Assembly: GCA_020444045.1 (NCBI GenBank)
Contig: JAHLLS010000007.1
Span: forward strand, 162,021 to 226,020
Length of the DNA stretch: 64,000 nt
Direction of reading: 5' to 3'
Origin: Deltaproteobacteria bacterium
GTDB taxonomy: Bacteria; Desulfobacterota; Desulfobacteria; Desulfobacterales; UBA5852
Shown here: positions 26,438-37,300 of the stretch, one piece after another
How the letters are laid out: each line of letters opens with the position of its first letter
Position numbering within the stretch: the stretch's first letter is position 1
Notes under the pieces: generated by a model
The model's input: only the letters and a program-made list of their open reading frames with translations
The model's database searches: none
What the model was told of the DNA's origin: nothing
Made by a program: the position numbers and the translations under genes

Positions 26438-27577
26438 ATGCTTACCGAAAATAATCGTCCGACATCGACACTGGCGCGGGTTTCCCGGCTGCGCGACAAA
26501 ATGGCCCGCCTCGACCTCGACACCTTTCTCGTCCTGATCGAGGCCAATCGCCGCTATCTCAGTGGCTATACCGGCGAAGACGGTCAGTTCGACGAAACCG
26601 CCGGTGCTCTCCTCATCACCGACAAGCACTGTATTCTGGCGACCGATTCGCGCTATGACCTCCAGGCCGGGCAGGAAGCCCCGACATATGAGATCGTGTG
26701 CTATCGCAAAAGTCTTTACGACGAACTGCCCCGCCTGCTTGACCGTTTGAATGCCCGTCGGGTGGGTTTTGAAAGCGCACGGCTGACCGTCAAACACCAC
26801 CAGGACCTGGTACGTCAGCTTCAGGAGGCACAGACACCGGTCACCATGATTCCCACCGAGAACCAGGTGGAGTCCCTGCGGGTAACCAAGGATGTCGATG
26901 AACTGTCCATCACGCAGCGGGCGGTGCGTTGCGCCGAAACCGCTTTCCAACGTCTGCTCGAATGGATGCGACCCGGCATGACCGAACGTGACGTGGCGCG
27001 CCGACTGGAAGAATTGATGCGGGAGGCTGGCGCCGAAAGCGCATCCTTTCCGATCATTGTCGCCGCCGGCCCGAACAGTGCCAAACCTCACGCCGTTCCC
27101 GGTCAACGACCGATCGGCATCGGGGAGCCCGTTCTGCTGGATTGGGGGGCGAAGCTAGACGGGTACTGCTCCGATATTTCACGCACCGTTATGTTCGGTC
27201 CCGCCGATGCCCAGTTCAAAAACATCTATGCGATCGTTCGTGAAGCCCAGGCCGCCGCCATCGCCGCCATTCAGCCCGGCGCCGCGGGCCGGGCCGTGGA
27301 CGCCATCGCCCGCCGCGTGATCGAGCAGGCGGGCTTCGGCGACAACTTCGGCCACAGTTTAGGTCACGGCACCGGATTGTGCATCCACGAAGCACCGCGA
27401 TTGAGCCCCCACAGCGAGGATACGCTCGCAGCCGGCATGATCGTGACGGTGGAACCCGGTATTTACCTTCCCGCGTGGGGCGGCGTTCGTCTGGAAAACC
27501 AAGTCGTCATTACCCCGAACGGGGTCACTATTCTCAACAGCCTCGACCTTGATGACTTTCAATTGGCATTCGCGTAA
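26438..27577 (+). CDS. Xaa-Pro aminopeptidase / M24 metallopeptidase
   Basis: A 379-aa cytoplasmic metallopeptidase read from the ATG at 26438; the in-frame upstream ATG adds 54 residues with no homology, so the shorter form is chosen. An N-terminal creatinase-like domain (about residues 10-135, DTFLVLIEANRRYLSGYTGEDGQFDE) precedes the M24 pita-bread domain. Metal ligands are visible: the two Asp of LDWGAKLDGYCSDISRTV, His in GHSLGHGTGLCIHEAPRL, Glu in VTVEPGIYLP and Glu in GVRLENQVVI. It should remove N-terminal residues preceding proline. The next gene, xerC/D, follows after 38 bp on the same strand, so they may be cotranscribed. Confidence 0.93.
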   Translation: MLTENNRPTSTLARVSRLRDKMARLDLDTFLVLIEANRRYLSGYTGEDGQFDETAGALLITDKHCILATDSRYDLQAGQEAPTYEIVCYRKSLYDELPRLLDRLNARRVGFESARLTVKHHQDLVRQLQEAQTPVTMIPTENQVESLRVTKDVDELSITQRAVRCAETAFQRLLEWMRPGMTERDVARRLEELMREAGAESASFPIIVAAGPNSAKPHAVPGQRPIGIGEPVLLDWGAKLDGYCSDISRTVMFGPADAQFKNIYAIVREAQAAAIAAIQPGAAGRAVDAIARRVIEQAGFGDNFGHSLGHGTGLCIHEAPRLSPHSEDTLAAGMIVTVEPGIYLPAWGGVRLENQVVITPNGVTILNSLDLDDFQLAFA

Positions 27578-27615
27578 CACCGTCGACCGCGTGCGCCGCC
27601 TCGCCAGGGGATGCT

Positions 27616-28548
27616 TTGGAAACGTCTGACCATCATCGGCCGCCGACCGGGTTCTTAGACCAGGATCAATGGGTCGACCGCTACATGGTCTACCTGACCG
27701 TCGAAAAAGGTCTGGCCCCCAACACACTGGAATCCTACAGCCGTGATCTGCAGGATTTCAGGGCCTATTTCTGCGACCAGGCGATCACCGCTTTGGCAAC
27801 CATTCGGGCACCGGTGATACTCGGCTACTTGATCCATCTCCGCAACCGCGGACTGTCATCCAAATCCAGGGCGCGCCATCTCGTGACACTGCGGGGGTTC
27901 TTCCGGTTTTTACACCAGGAAAAGATGATCCCGGTCGACCCGGTCGCCCTCATTGCCATGCCGAAGTCCGGGCTTCATCTGCCCGGAATTCTCTCCGTGC
28001 CGGAAATTCACGCGCTGCTGTCCGCACCGGACAGAAGCCGCCCGGTGGGCCTGCGGGATGCCGCCATGCTGGAACTGCTCTATGCCGCCGGCTTGCGCGT
28101 TTCGGAACTCATCCATTTGGACGTCATGGATGTGAACCGCGACGCCGGCTTTGTGCGTGTGTTCGGCAAGGGGGGCAAAGAGCGGGTCGTCCCGATCGGG
28201 CGTCCCGCCCTGAAAATCATGGAACGCTATATCCGCGAGGCACGCCCGTTACTGCTGAAAGGGTTGACCAGTGAGGTTTTATTCGTGGGACGCCGGGGGC
28301 GCCCTCTGACACGTCAGGGATTTTGGAAGCTGTTAAAAAAACATACCACCCGCGCCGGCATCCGCCATTCCGTCAGCCCCCACACTCTGCGCCACTCATT
28401 CGCCAGTCATCTACTGGAAGGCGGCGCCGATCTTCGCGTCGTCCAGGTCATGCTGGGGCACGTCGATATTGCCACCACCCAAATATACACACACGTTTCA
28501 ACCGAAAGGCTGAAAACCATTCATCGGCAATACCACCCGCGATCCTGA
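27616..28548 (+). CDS. xerD: XerC/XerD-type tyrosine recombinase
   Basis: A 310-aa tyrosine site-specific recombinase, the usual size for XerC/XerD, which resolve chromosome dimers at dif sites with FtsK. The N-terminal SAM-like core-binding domain (about residues 15-100, VDRYMVYLTVEKGLAPNTLESYSRDL) is followed by the catalytic domain with Arg in AAGLRVSELIHL, Lys in GKGGKERVVPIG, HTLRHSFASHLLEGG (His-x-x-Arg), His in MLGHVDIATTQIYTHV and the nucleophilic Tyr there. The reading frame opens with a TTG at 27616 preceded by AGGGG; no ATG fits better. XerC versus XerD cannot be decided. It precedes pfaD by 119 bp, but pfaD has its own promoter. Confidence 0.9.
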   Translation: METSDHHRPPTGFLDQDQWVDRYMVYLTVEKGLAPNTLESYSRDLQDFRAYFCDQAITALATIRAPVILGYLIHLRNRGLSSKSRARHLVTLRGFFRFLHQEKMIPVDPVALIAMPKSGLHLPGILSVPEIHALLSAPDRSRPVGLRDAAMLELLYAAGLRVSELIHLDVMDVNRDAGFVRVFGKGGKERVVPIGRPALKIMERYIREARPLLLKGLTSEVLFVGRRGRPLTRQGFWKLLKKHTTRAGIRHSVSPHTLRHSFASHLLEGGADLRVVQVMLGHVDIATTQIYTHVSTERLKTIHRQYHPRS

Positions 28549-28591
28549 CCCATTTGTCTGCTGGTTATCGGTTGCCGCCCGACGCCGTCCC

Positions 28592-28621
28592 TTGACACGG
28601 GAAATTGTTTTCCATTAGATT
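28592..28621 (+). promoter_or_regulatory. candidate sigma-70 promoter for pfaD
   Basis: TTGACA (28592-28597), an 18-nt spacer and TAGATT (28616-28621). Transcription would begin near 28628, just before the first in-frame ATG (28634), which favours the second ATG at 28667 as the real start. Confidence 0.5.
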
Positions 28622-28666
28622 GCGCAACTTTCAATGAATCGTTCGGACCGAAAGGGCAATCACACC

Positions 28667-30337
28667 ATGCACTCGCCGTCAGATCCATTTTCGTCAACCA
28701 TCGGGTGGTGGCTCCCCGCAGCGGATAGTGCGCCCGACGATGGCCACTATGCGCTGGAGGCGGCCCTGCTGCGGGTAAAGAAACCGCTCTACCTCGTCGA
28801 AAAAGACGGCCAGCTGGCCGTCAGCCATTCGGGCCAGGCTGTCATTCCGTCCTCTCGCGATAGCGTCCAGCCATCGCAGTCAAGCTACCCCCTCCGGGCC
28901 TATGCGGTGCCCCTGCCACCGGAGCAGTTGGGCAGTCGACTTTTCCGTGAACGGCATGGGTTGCGCTATGCCTATGTCATGGGCGCCATGGCCAATGGGA
29001 TCACATCGGTGGAAATGGTCACGGCGGCCGGCAATGCGGGTATGATCGGTTTTTTCGGTGCCGCCGGTCTAAGCCTGCCCGCCGTGGAAGACGCCATCGA
29101 TCGCATCCAATCTGCGCTTGGCGAGCGTCCCTACGGGTTTAATCTGATTCACAGCCCCCATGAGCCCGACCATGAGGCAGCGGTGGTCGATCTGTACCTG
29201 CGGCGCGGTGTTCGATGCATCAGTGCCTCGGCCTATCTCAGGCTGACCCTTCCCCTGGTGCGCTATCGGGTCACGGGCATTCATCGAGACGCTGCAGGGC
29301 GAATTATTTGCCCCAATCGGGTCATCGCCAAAGTATCGCGGGTGGAAGTCGCCCGTCATTTTTTTGCACCGCCCCCGGAAAAGCTTTTGATGCGGCTAAA
29401 GGAAAGCGGTGCCATCACCGACGATGAAGCCCGTCTGGCGCGTCATATTTCCATGGCTTCCGACCTCACGGCCGAAGCCGATTCCGGTGGACATACCGAC
29501 AATCGACAAGCACTTACCCTGCTACCCATCATGATCAACCTTAGAAATGAAATGATGGCGCAGCATGCCTTTCAGGATCCGATTTGCGTTGGATTGGGGG
29601 GCGGCATCGCCACCCCCGAATCAGCCGCTGCGGCATTTTCCATGGGAGCGGCCTACATCCTCACCGGTACCGTGAACCAGGCCTGCCGTGAGTCAGGCAG
29701 TTCCGACATGGTGCGCCAAATGCTGGCGGAGGCCCGCCAGGCGGATGTCACGATGGCCCCGGCCGCCGACATGTTCGAAATGGGGGTTCGCGTGCAGGTG
29801 TTGAAACGCGGCACCATGTTTGCGCTGCGCGCCCGCAAACTCTACGACTATTTCAACCGCTACAATGCCTGGGAAGAGATTCCGGCCGCTGATCGGGAGA
29901 TGATCGAGCGCGATTATTTTCAATGCGATTTCGAAACGGAGTGGCAGCAAACCTGTCGTTTTTTTGCCGAGCGGGATCCCCGGCAAATCGAACGCGCCGA
30001 AAAAGATCCTCACCATCAACTGGCCCTTGTTTTCCGGGCCTACCTGGGGAAATCCTCCAAATGGGCCAATGCCGGCGATGCCGCACGTCAAATGGATTTT
30101 CAGATCTGGTGCGGACCGGCCATCGGTGCTTTTAACCAATGGGTAAAAGGGTCTTTTCTCGAAAAACCTGAAAATCGGGAATGCGTCACCGTGGCCTTGA
30201 ACCTTCTTACGGGGGCCGCTGTCGCCCTGCGCGCCAATTGGATTCGGCTGCAAAACGTGACCCTGCCTTCGGGGGTGGACCGCTTTTCACCCCAGCCACG
30301 GGCCAAGCTTAGCGCTATTTTGGGGGATGACGCGTAA
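28667..30337 (+). CDS. pfaD: PfaD-type enoyl reductase of a polyunsaturated lipid synthase
   Basis: A 556-aa FMN-dependent TIM-barrel enoyl reductase of the PfaD family (2-nitropropane dioxygenase-like), which reduces enoyl-ACP intermediates in selected cycles of polyunsaturated fatty acid synthesis. Family segments are visible: YVMGAMANGITSVEMVTAAG, GMIGFFGAAGLSLPAVEDAI, LGERPYGFNLIHSPHEPDHE, ICVGLGGGIATPESAAAAFSMGAAYILTGTVNQACRESG and the C-terminal FQIWCGPAIGAFNQWVKGSFL. I prefer the ATG at 28667 (MHSPSDPFSSTIGWWLP; GAAAGGG ribosome site) over the one at 28634, which would be nearly leaderless. It precedes pfaA by about 1 kb with a divergent regulator gene between them. It should act in trans with PfaA and PfaC. 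Confidence 0.93.
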   Translation: MHSPSDPFSSTIGWWLPAADSAPDDGHYALEAALLRVKKPLYLVEKDGQLAVSHSGQAVIPSSRDSVQPSQSSYPLRAYAVPLPPEQLGSRLFRERHGLRYAYVMGAMANGITSVEMVTAAGNAGMIGFFGAAGLSLPAVEDAIDRIQSALGERPYGFNLIHSPHEPDHEAAVVDLYLRRGVRCISASAYLRLTLPLVRYRVTGIHRDAAGRIICPNRVIAKVSRVEVARHFFAPPPEKLLMRLKESGAITDDEARLARHISMASDLTAEADSGGHTDNRQALTLLPIMINLRNEMMAQHAFQDPICVGLGGGIATPESAAAAFSMGAAYILTGTVNQACRESGSSDMVRQMLAEARQADVTMAPAADMFEMGVRVQVLKRGTMFALRARKLYDYFNRYNAWEEIPAADREMIERDYFQCDFETEWQQTCRFFAERDPRQIERAEKDPHHQLALVFRAYLGKSSKWANAGDAARQMDFQIWCGPAIGAFNQWVKGSFLEKPENRECVTVALNLLTGAAVALRANWIRLQNVTLPSGVDRFSPQPRAKLSAILGDDA

Positions 30338-30544
30338 TGTGAGATGCCATCTTGCAGGATTTTTAGAACCACGCGGCACTGACCCGCCACGCCGTATTAT
30401 CCGCCGGACACGTCCTCACGGCAATAGAGAATACGCCTTCAATCGTTGTACATCATGTTCAGCAACCCATGGTGTGTAAACGTTTGGAATTCAATTTAGG
30501 TTATTATATTGATAGTATTACTAAATAAGTTATAGCGAATGCTG

Positions 30545-31108
30545 TCAAGACGCGTTTAATGTTAACTGCGCAAAAAATTGATCCGCTACAGCCGACAGAT
30601 CAACCCATCGTGCACATGATGGATAACAACCCGCTTTCAGCGGTTCTCCAGGTTTGATCACCTGTTCCGTAAACTGCTCCTGCCAAAGGGTTGTCTCACC
30701 CTCCGAAAGCGCTTTGCGTTCGATCCGGAACCTGATCCGGTAGGTAAAAGCCGGGGTGACCTTTCGTTGGGCCGGAATGATGATCAGATCAATACACGGT
30801 TGACCCTCCTTGGCGTTGCCGCTTGGATTGGCCGCCCAAGCGCCGTTTTCGATAATATTTTTTTTCAGCCAGGGGGTCAAATCGTGCAGAATTTGACGGG
30901 CGGCCGGGATCGAAAATCCCAGTGTCGAAACCAGATAACCCGCCAGATAGACAAGAAACGCATCTTTGGTACTGTATTGCCGGGCATAACCCGATTGATG
31001 CCCCCCCAGGGGATCGGGTGGTAAGAATTCCCGCGACCACCTTTTCCAGCGGCTCAAAGGGATCCCCAGACGCCTGGACAAGTCTCGATTCAAATAAAAT
31101 TTCAACAT
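30545..31108 (-). CDS. MerR-like helix-turn-helix protein, divergent from pfaA
   Basis: A 187-aa protein. The N-terminus (about residues 1-75, YLNRDLSRRLGIPLSRWKRWSREFLPPDP ... GYARQYSTKDAFLVYLAGYL) resembles a MerR-type winged helix (an initial helix-turn-helix, then a wing and a helix). The rest (about 80-187) is an uncharacterised domain. Lack of a strong database-known match in my reading makes this moderate. It sits between pfaD and pfaA on the opposite strand, sharing a 271-bp intergenic region with pfaA. A perfect inverted repeat TTGTTA/TAACAA lies just upstream of its own start. This arrangement suggests it regulates the pfa genes and itself; that is an inference. Confidence 0.65.
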   Translation of the reverse strand: MLKFYLNRDLSRRLGIPLSRWKRWSREFLPPDPLGGHQSGYARQYSTKDAFLVYLAGYLVSTLGFSIPAARQILHDLTPWLKKNIIENGAWAANPSGNAKEGQPCIDLIIIPAQRKVTPAFTYRIRFRIERKALSEGETTLWQEQFTEQVIKPGEPLKAGCYPSCARWVDLSAVADQFFAQLTLNAS

Positions 31109-31121
31109 ATTTTTTATCCTA

Positions 31122-31141
31122 TTGTTAACTCAATATAACAA
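31122..31141. promoter_or_regulatory. candidate operator in the pfaA/regulator intergenic region
   Basis: A perfect inverted repeat: TTGTTA (31122-31127), 8-nt spacer, TAACAA (31136-31141). It is 14-33 bp upstream of the divergent regulator ATG and about 25 bp from the pfaA -35 box, in the right place for a MerR-like or other dimeric regulator. Confidence 0.45.
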
Positions 31142-31163
31142 CTATACCACCCTCTTTATTCAC

Positions 31164-31192
31164 TTGCAATCCTTTACTTTTTCCTTTATAGA
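31164..31192 (+). promoter_or_regulatory. candidate promoter for pfaA
   Basis: TTGCAA (31164-31169), 17-nt spacer, TATAGA (31187-31192). This predicts a 5' leader of about 180 nt, which contains a perfect CTCAGC/GCTGAG pair (31298-31303 and 31318-31323). Confidence 0.4.
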
Positions 31193-31379
31193 AGCAGGTT
31201 ATAAAAATAACCGATACCCCAATATTCTGCCCGAAGCGATTTCAGGACGATTTGCGTTCGCGCCCGACAAACATTCATGCGGGAGCCTTCGCAAGCGCTC
31301 AGCAGTCGATGAACCCCGCTGAGTTGCAACAGTTCGTGCGCTGCCAAACGCATCCATTCGGGTTTTCAGGAAATGAACT

Positions 31380-34300
31380 ATGGTTGCCAAAGATAACGAA
31401 ACTACTCTTACACCGCCTGTCGCCATTATCAGCATGGGGTGCCTTTTCCCCCGCGCTTCAGGGCTGAAATCCTACTGGCGCCTTTTGTACCACGGTATGG
31501 ATGCCATCACGGACGTCCCGCCAACGCACTGGTCCACCGACGACTATTTCGATGAGGATCTTAGCAAACCCGACCATGTCTATTGCCGTCGGGGCGGGTT
31601 TCTTTCTCCGATCCCTTTTGACCCCACCGCGTTCGGTATTCCTCCCTCCAACCTGGAAGCCACCGATACGTCCCAAATTTTAGGACTCATCGCGGCAAAA
31701 ACGGCGCTTGATCAGGCCGGTTATGGCGAAAACGCTGATTTTGACCGGGACCGCACCGCTGTTATTCTCGGCGTCACCGGAACCCAGGAGCTTGTTATAC
31801 CCCTGAGCGCCCGCCTGAGTTGGCCCAAATGGAAACGGGCTCTTGAAACGGCGGGAATAGACCAAAAAAAAACCCGCGCCATCATGGCGCAACTATCCAG
31901 CGAATACGTCCCGTGGCGTGAAAATTCCTTCCCCGGGCTTTTAGGCAATGTCGTTGCCGGCCGAATATGCAATCGCCTTGACCTGTGCGGCACGAACTGC
32001 GTCGTCGACGCCGCTTGCGCCAGTTCGATGAGTGCCATAAACCTGGCCCTGATGGAATTGTATACCGGTCGATCCCACATGGTGGTAACGGGCGGTGTCG
32101 ATACGCTAAGCGACATTTTCATGCACATGTGCTTTGCACGCACACAGATTCTCTCGCCCACCGGTGACGCGCGCCCTTTTTCTCGCAAGGCCGATGGCAC
32201 TGTCCTGGGCGAAGGCATCGGCATTCTGATCATGAAACGGCTGACCGATGCCGAAGCAGACGGAGACCGCATCCTGGCCGTATTGAAAGGCATCGGCTCC
32301 AGCAGTGACGGAAAATCCCAAAGCATCTACGCCCCGCGCGCCGAGGGTCAATTGAAAGCGCTGCGAAAGGCGTACGCCGCGGCTGAAATTGCGCCGGACA
32401 CCATCAATCTGATCGAAGCGCATGGTACGGGAACACGGGTCGGCGATAAAATCGAAATCGAGGCCCTCAAAAAATTGTTCGGCCATGCCGACACCGCTCC
32501 TTTTTGTGCCCTCGGTTCAGTGAAATCCATGATAGGCCATACCAAAGCCGCCGCCGGGGCCGCCGGTCTGATCAAGACGGTTCTCGCCCTTCAGAACAAA
32601 ATCCTCCCCCCGACCCTCAAAGCCGATGATCCCGACCCGGATCTTGCACTCGAAAAGAGCCCTTTTTTCCTCAACTCCCAGGCTCGCCCATGGTTTCGCA
32701 CGAACGAAACTCCGCGTCGGGCCGGCGTCAGTGCCTTCGGTTTTGGCGGGAGTAATTTCCATGTCGTGCTGGAAGAATACAACGCCCGCCGCGCGGACGT
32801 TGCCTGGGATGGCTCCATCGAAGTCATTGCGCTATCGGAAACAACACGGGAAGCATTGAAGGCCTCTTTTCAGAAAATCAAAGCCACCCTGCTCGACTGC
32901 ACGCCGGAAGCCCTTCCCCATCACGCGCGAAAAAGCCGCCAGTCTTTTGTCGCCGAGCAACCGTATCGCCTGATTGTCGTGTTGCGTTGCGATGAAGACA
33001 TTCAAGGGCCGCATTGGAATACGGAATCGATTTTCGATGAGACGGAAAAGGCGTTTGAAGACAACAATGAGGCGTCCGCCTGGCAAACGTCATCCAGTTA
33101 TTTCGGCACGGGCTCTCGACCAGGTCGCCTGGCATTTGTATTTCCAGGACAGGGCAGCCAATATCTTCACATGGGACGCGATCTGGTCAACTGGTTTCCG
33201 GAAGCCATGGAAACCCTGGAATCGGCGGACCGCCATTTTTCAGGAAACGAACCGCTCACGGATTTTGTTTTTCCCATGCCTCTTCAGGCAAAGGCCGACC
33301 GTCAAAATGCCGATGACGCACTGCGCTATACCGCCGTTGCGCAGCCCGCTATCGGGGCCGTCAGCGTTGCCATGGAAAAAATTCTCAGGCGATTCGGACT
33401 GGCGCCCGAAGCCACTTGCGGTCACAGTTACGGCGAACTGACCGCGCTATACAGTGCCGGCTGGATCGATGAGGTCACCCTGCACGACCTTTCCACCCTG
33501 CGCGGCCGCCTGATGGCGGAGGCCGGAGGAAAGCCCGGTGAGCCCAATGGCGCCATGATGGCGGTCAAAGCACCTCTGGCCGAATTGGATCACCTCATTG
33601 AAAACGAAAAACTGGATGTGATCCTGGCGAATCGTAACAGCCCCAACCAAGGCATTCTCTCTGGAACCAATGAGGCCATCGGTCAGGCCGAAGCTGTCTG
33701 CAAAACACATTCATACCGCACGGTGCGTCTGCCTGTTTCCGCAGCCTTCCACAGCCGTCTGGTGGAGAGCGCCCGTGAACCTTTTGCTGCCGCACTGCAA
33801 TCCATAGTTTTTCAGCCCTCTGAAACATCCGTTTACAGCAATACTACCGGCGAACCTTATCCGACCGATCCGAAGGCGATTCGCGCTCTGCTCGGCGATC
33901 ATTTGCGCAACCCGGTCAACTTTATCGGTGAAATTGAAGCCTTATACGCCGATGGATGCCGAATTTTTATCGAAGTCGGCCCTAAAACGGTTCTCACTGG
34001 ATTAGTACGCGCCATTTTGAAGGGCCGTGCGTTTCATGCGCTGGCCATGGATGCCAGCAATGGAAAAAAATTCGGTGTCGCCGACCTCGCCCACCTGCTC
34101 TGCCAATTGGCGGCCTTAGGGTGCCCGATCACGTGGGACGAATGGGAATCCCGGGAGGATCCGCCACCACCGTTCAAAATGAGAATCCCCATTACCGGTG
34201 CCAACTATCGCCCCCCGCAACCGAAGCACGAACCCGGTCGTTCCAGCGGCCTGGCCTCCATAGCTACGGCCGAATCGGTGTCGTCCATTTCTTTCGATCC

Positions 34301-37300
34301 ACCGCCAGCGACGTTCTCGAAACCTGCGACGCCCCGCCAATTAGCGACGGAGGAAGGACGACCAACGGCCATTGATCCATTGATCGCGGGCCCTTTTAGC
34401 GATTCCAACCCGAAAGCCGTTAGTGATCCCGTGAGCCATCCAAACCATCCCGTATTGCAAGCCCTGCAGGTGGTTCAGCAGGGACTGCAGTCCCTGCAAT
34501 CCTTACAGGCCCAAACCGTAGAAGCCCATCAGAAATTTCTCGACACCCAGCAGCAAGCCAGCCGGACGCTGCAGGAGATGATGGAAAGCTCCCGCCGATT
34601 TGCAGAAGCCGCGTTGAACGGCAGCGTACCTTTTACAGCCGAATCGTCATCCACCGCCGCAGCAGCCATCCCCCCTGCCCCCCCAATCGCGGCAGGACGG
34701 CAGCAGCCGCAAACAGACATGCCGGCCCCCGATCTTCGACTGCGGCAACCTGACCCCGGGCCTGAAGCGCCTCAGGCAAACGGCCATGACCACGTTGCGC
34801 AAACGCTGCTGGCCGTGGTCAGCGAACTCACCGGCTATCCGGTCGATATGCTGGAAATGGACATGCATATCGAGTCCGATCTCGGTATCGATTCCATCAA
34901 AAGGGTGGAAATCCTATCGAAAATGGAAGAAACGCTACCGGCCCTGCCGCCCGTAGCACCGGATACCATTGCCTCCTTCCAGACGCTTGGGCAAGTCGCG
35001 GAATTTTTGGCCCAAATGCCCTCCAACGCGTCGCCGGATGCCACCGGGAGTAGCAGCGAACCGGTTGGCGATGCCAAAACCACCACCGGCACATCGGATA
35101 TCGCCGCCGTATTGCGGGAGGTGGTCAGCGAACTCACCGGCTACCCCGCTGAAATGCTTTCGAACGATATGGAAATCGAAGGCGACTTGGGAATCGACTC
35201 CATCAAACGGGTCGAAATCCTGTCCGCCATGGAAGATCGCCTGAGCGGTTTTCCGGCCATTGCGCCGGATGAAATGGCGGAACTCAAAACTTTGGGGCAG
35301 ATTGCCGCCCGGCTGGAAGCGCACGACCCGGCGCGTCATCAGGCCGCTCCGGGGTCATCCGACCAATCCCCCCCCCTGCCCTCCGGAACTTCCCTGACGC
35401 ATGTTCACGATGCCCTGATGGCGGTGGTCAGCGAACTCACCGGCTACCCCATCGAAATGCTTTCGGCCGATATGGAAATTGAGGCCGACTTGGGAATCGA
35501 CTCCATCAAACGGGTCGAAATCCTGTCTGCCATGGAGGATCGCCTGACCGATTTTCCGGCCATTGCACCGGATGAAATGGCGGAACTCAAAACTTTGGGG
35601 CAGATTGCCGTGATGCTGACGGGAGAAAGTCAGCCGCTCGATCACAGCGATCCGATTGCTGACGTGCCGGCCAACGTCCAGCCTCCCGAACAAGCCACTG
35701 CGACACTTGAACCTCCCGCGGCGCAGCTGTTGCGGCGAGAGCTGACGGTCGTCGACACCCCGCGGCAGGCGGGTCCCGCACTTACGGTTCCCGACCAACG
35801 AAAAATTTTCATCACGACGGACAAAGCTGGTTTGTCCCATGCCCTCGCCGATCAACTGGCTGCCAGAGGGCTTCCGACCGTTCAAATCTCCTATGACATT
35901 CTTAAGCATCGTCAGCAATTACCCGAGGCCGCCGGTTTGATCCTGCTCTGTGACGCCGAATATCCAGGCGCGGATGCTCCCGAGCGGCTCAAGCAATTTC
36001 TGGCGGGCGCGTTTGATTTACTCCATCATCTGGGCCCCTCGCTGCAAGCCAGCGGTCAGGAAAGCGGGGCGGTGCTGGCCACCATCAGCCGCATGGACGG
36101 CACCTTTGGCGTTGAAGGGCTTCACGAACAGCTACCCTACCAGGGCGGGCTCGCCGGATTTGCCAAAACAGCCGCCATCGAGTGGCCGGACGTTACCTGC
36201 CGCGCCTTGGATATCGATGCCAAATGGCGGGACAACCCCGCCATTGCCAGAGAAGTCGTCGAAGAATTGTTTCATCCCATGCCATCAGCGCCGGTGGAAA
36301 TTGGGTGGCAATGCCAGCGGCGCGTGACATTGGATTTGCAACCGGCCTCTATGGATGACGGTCCTCAGGAGACATTTGCACTCGAAGATGGTGATGTGGT
36401 GATCATATCCGGTGGCGCCCGCGGCGTTACGGCGGCAACCGCGGCGGCACTGGCGCGTCAGCGGGCAATGACCCTGATTCTTTTAGGGCGCTCGCCGGCC
36501 CCCTTTCCGGAACCGGATTGGCTGAAAGGGCTGGAAAGCGAAGCCGATTTCAAAAAAGCCATCATCGCCAATGAATATGCCGCAACGCGTCCCACGCCCC
36601 AAGCCGTTCAGGAAAGCTATCACCGTTATCGGAGCAACCGCGAGATTCAACACAACCTGGCTTCACTTAAAGAGGCTGGTGCCGATGCCCGCTATGTCTC
36701 ATTGGATATCCGCGATACCGATAAAGTCCGGGCGGTTTTAAACGATGTCCGGCTGGTTCATGGCCCGATCAAAGCCCTTGTCCACGGTGCCGGCGTTTTG
36801 CGGGACCGCTTGATCAACGACAAATCGGCGGAAGAATTCCATCAGGTATTCAGTACGAAAGTTGAAGGCCTGGAGAACCTGCTCGCGGCGACCCGGACGG
36901 ATCCCCTGCGCTATATCGTTCTTTTTTCTTCAGTGGCCGCCCGTTTTGGCAACATCGGACAGGTGGATTATGCTGTTGCCAATGAAGTTTTGAACAAGAT
37001 GGCCGTTGCTGAAGCGTCGCAGCGAAAAGATTGCGTGGTCCGATCGATCAACTGGGGCCCCTGGGACGGAGGGATGGTAACGCCCGCCCATAAGAACGCC
37101 TTCCGGGCGAGAAACATCGCCCTGATTCCCATGGAACAGGGAGCCGAAGCTTTTGTGTCGGAACTTACCGCCGGTCAGTCCCGCCTAGTGGAAGTCGTCA
37201 TCGGATCGGAACTGCCGTCCGCGTCCCCTTCCATTTCACCCCCCATCACAGCTGAGCCGGCCAACAGCCCCAGCGACAATGTGGCTGCCGGGCTGAGCAC

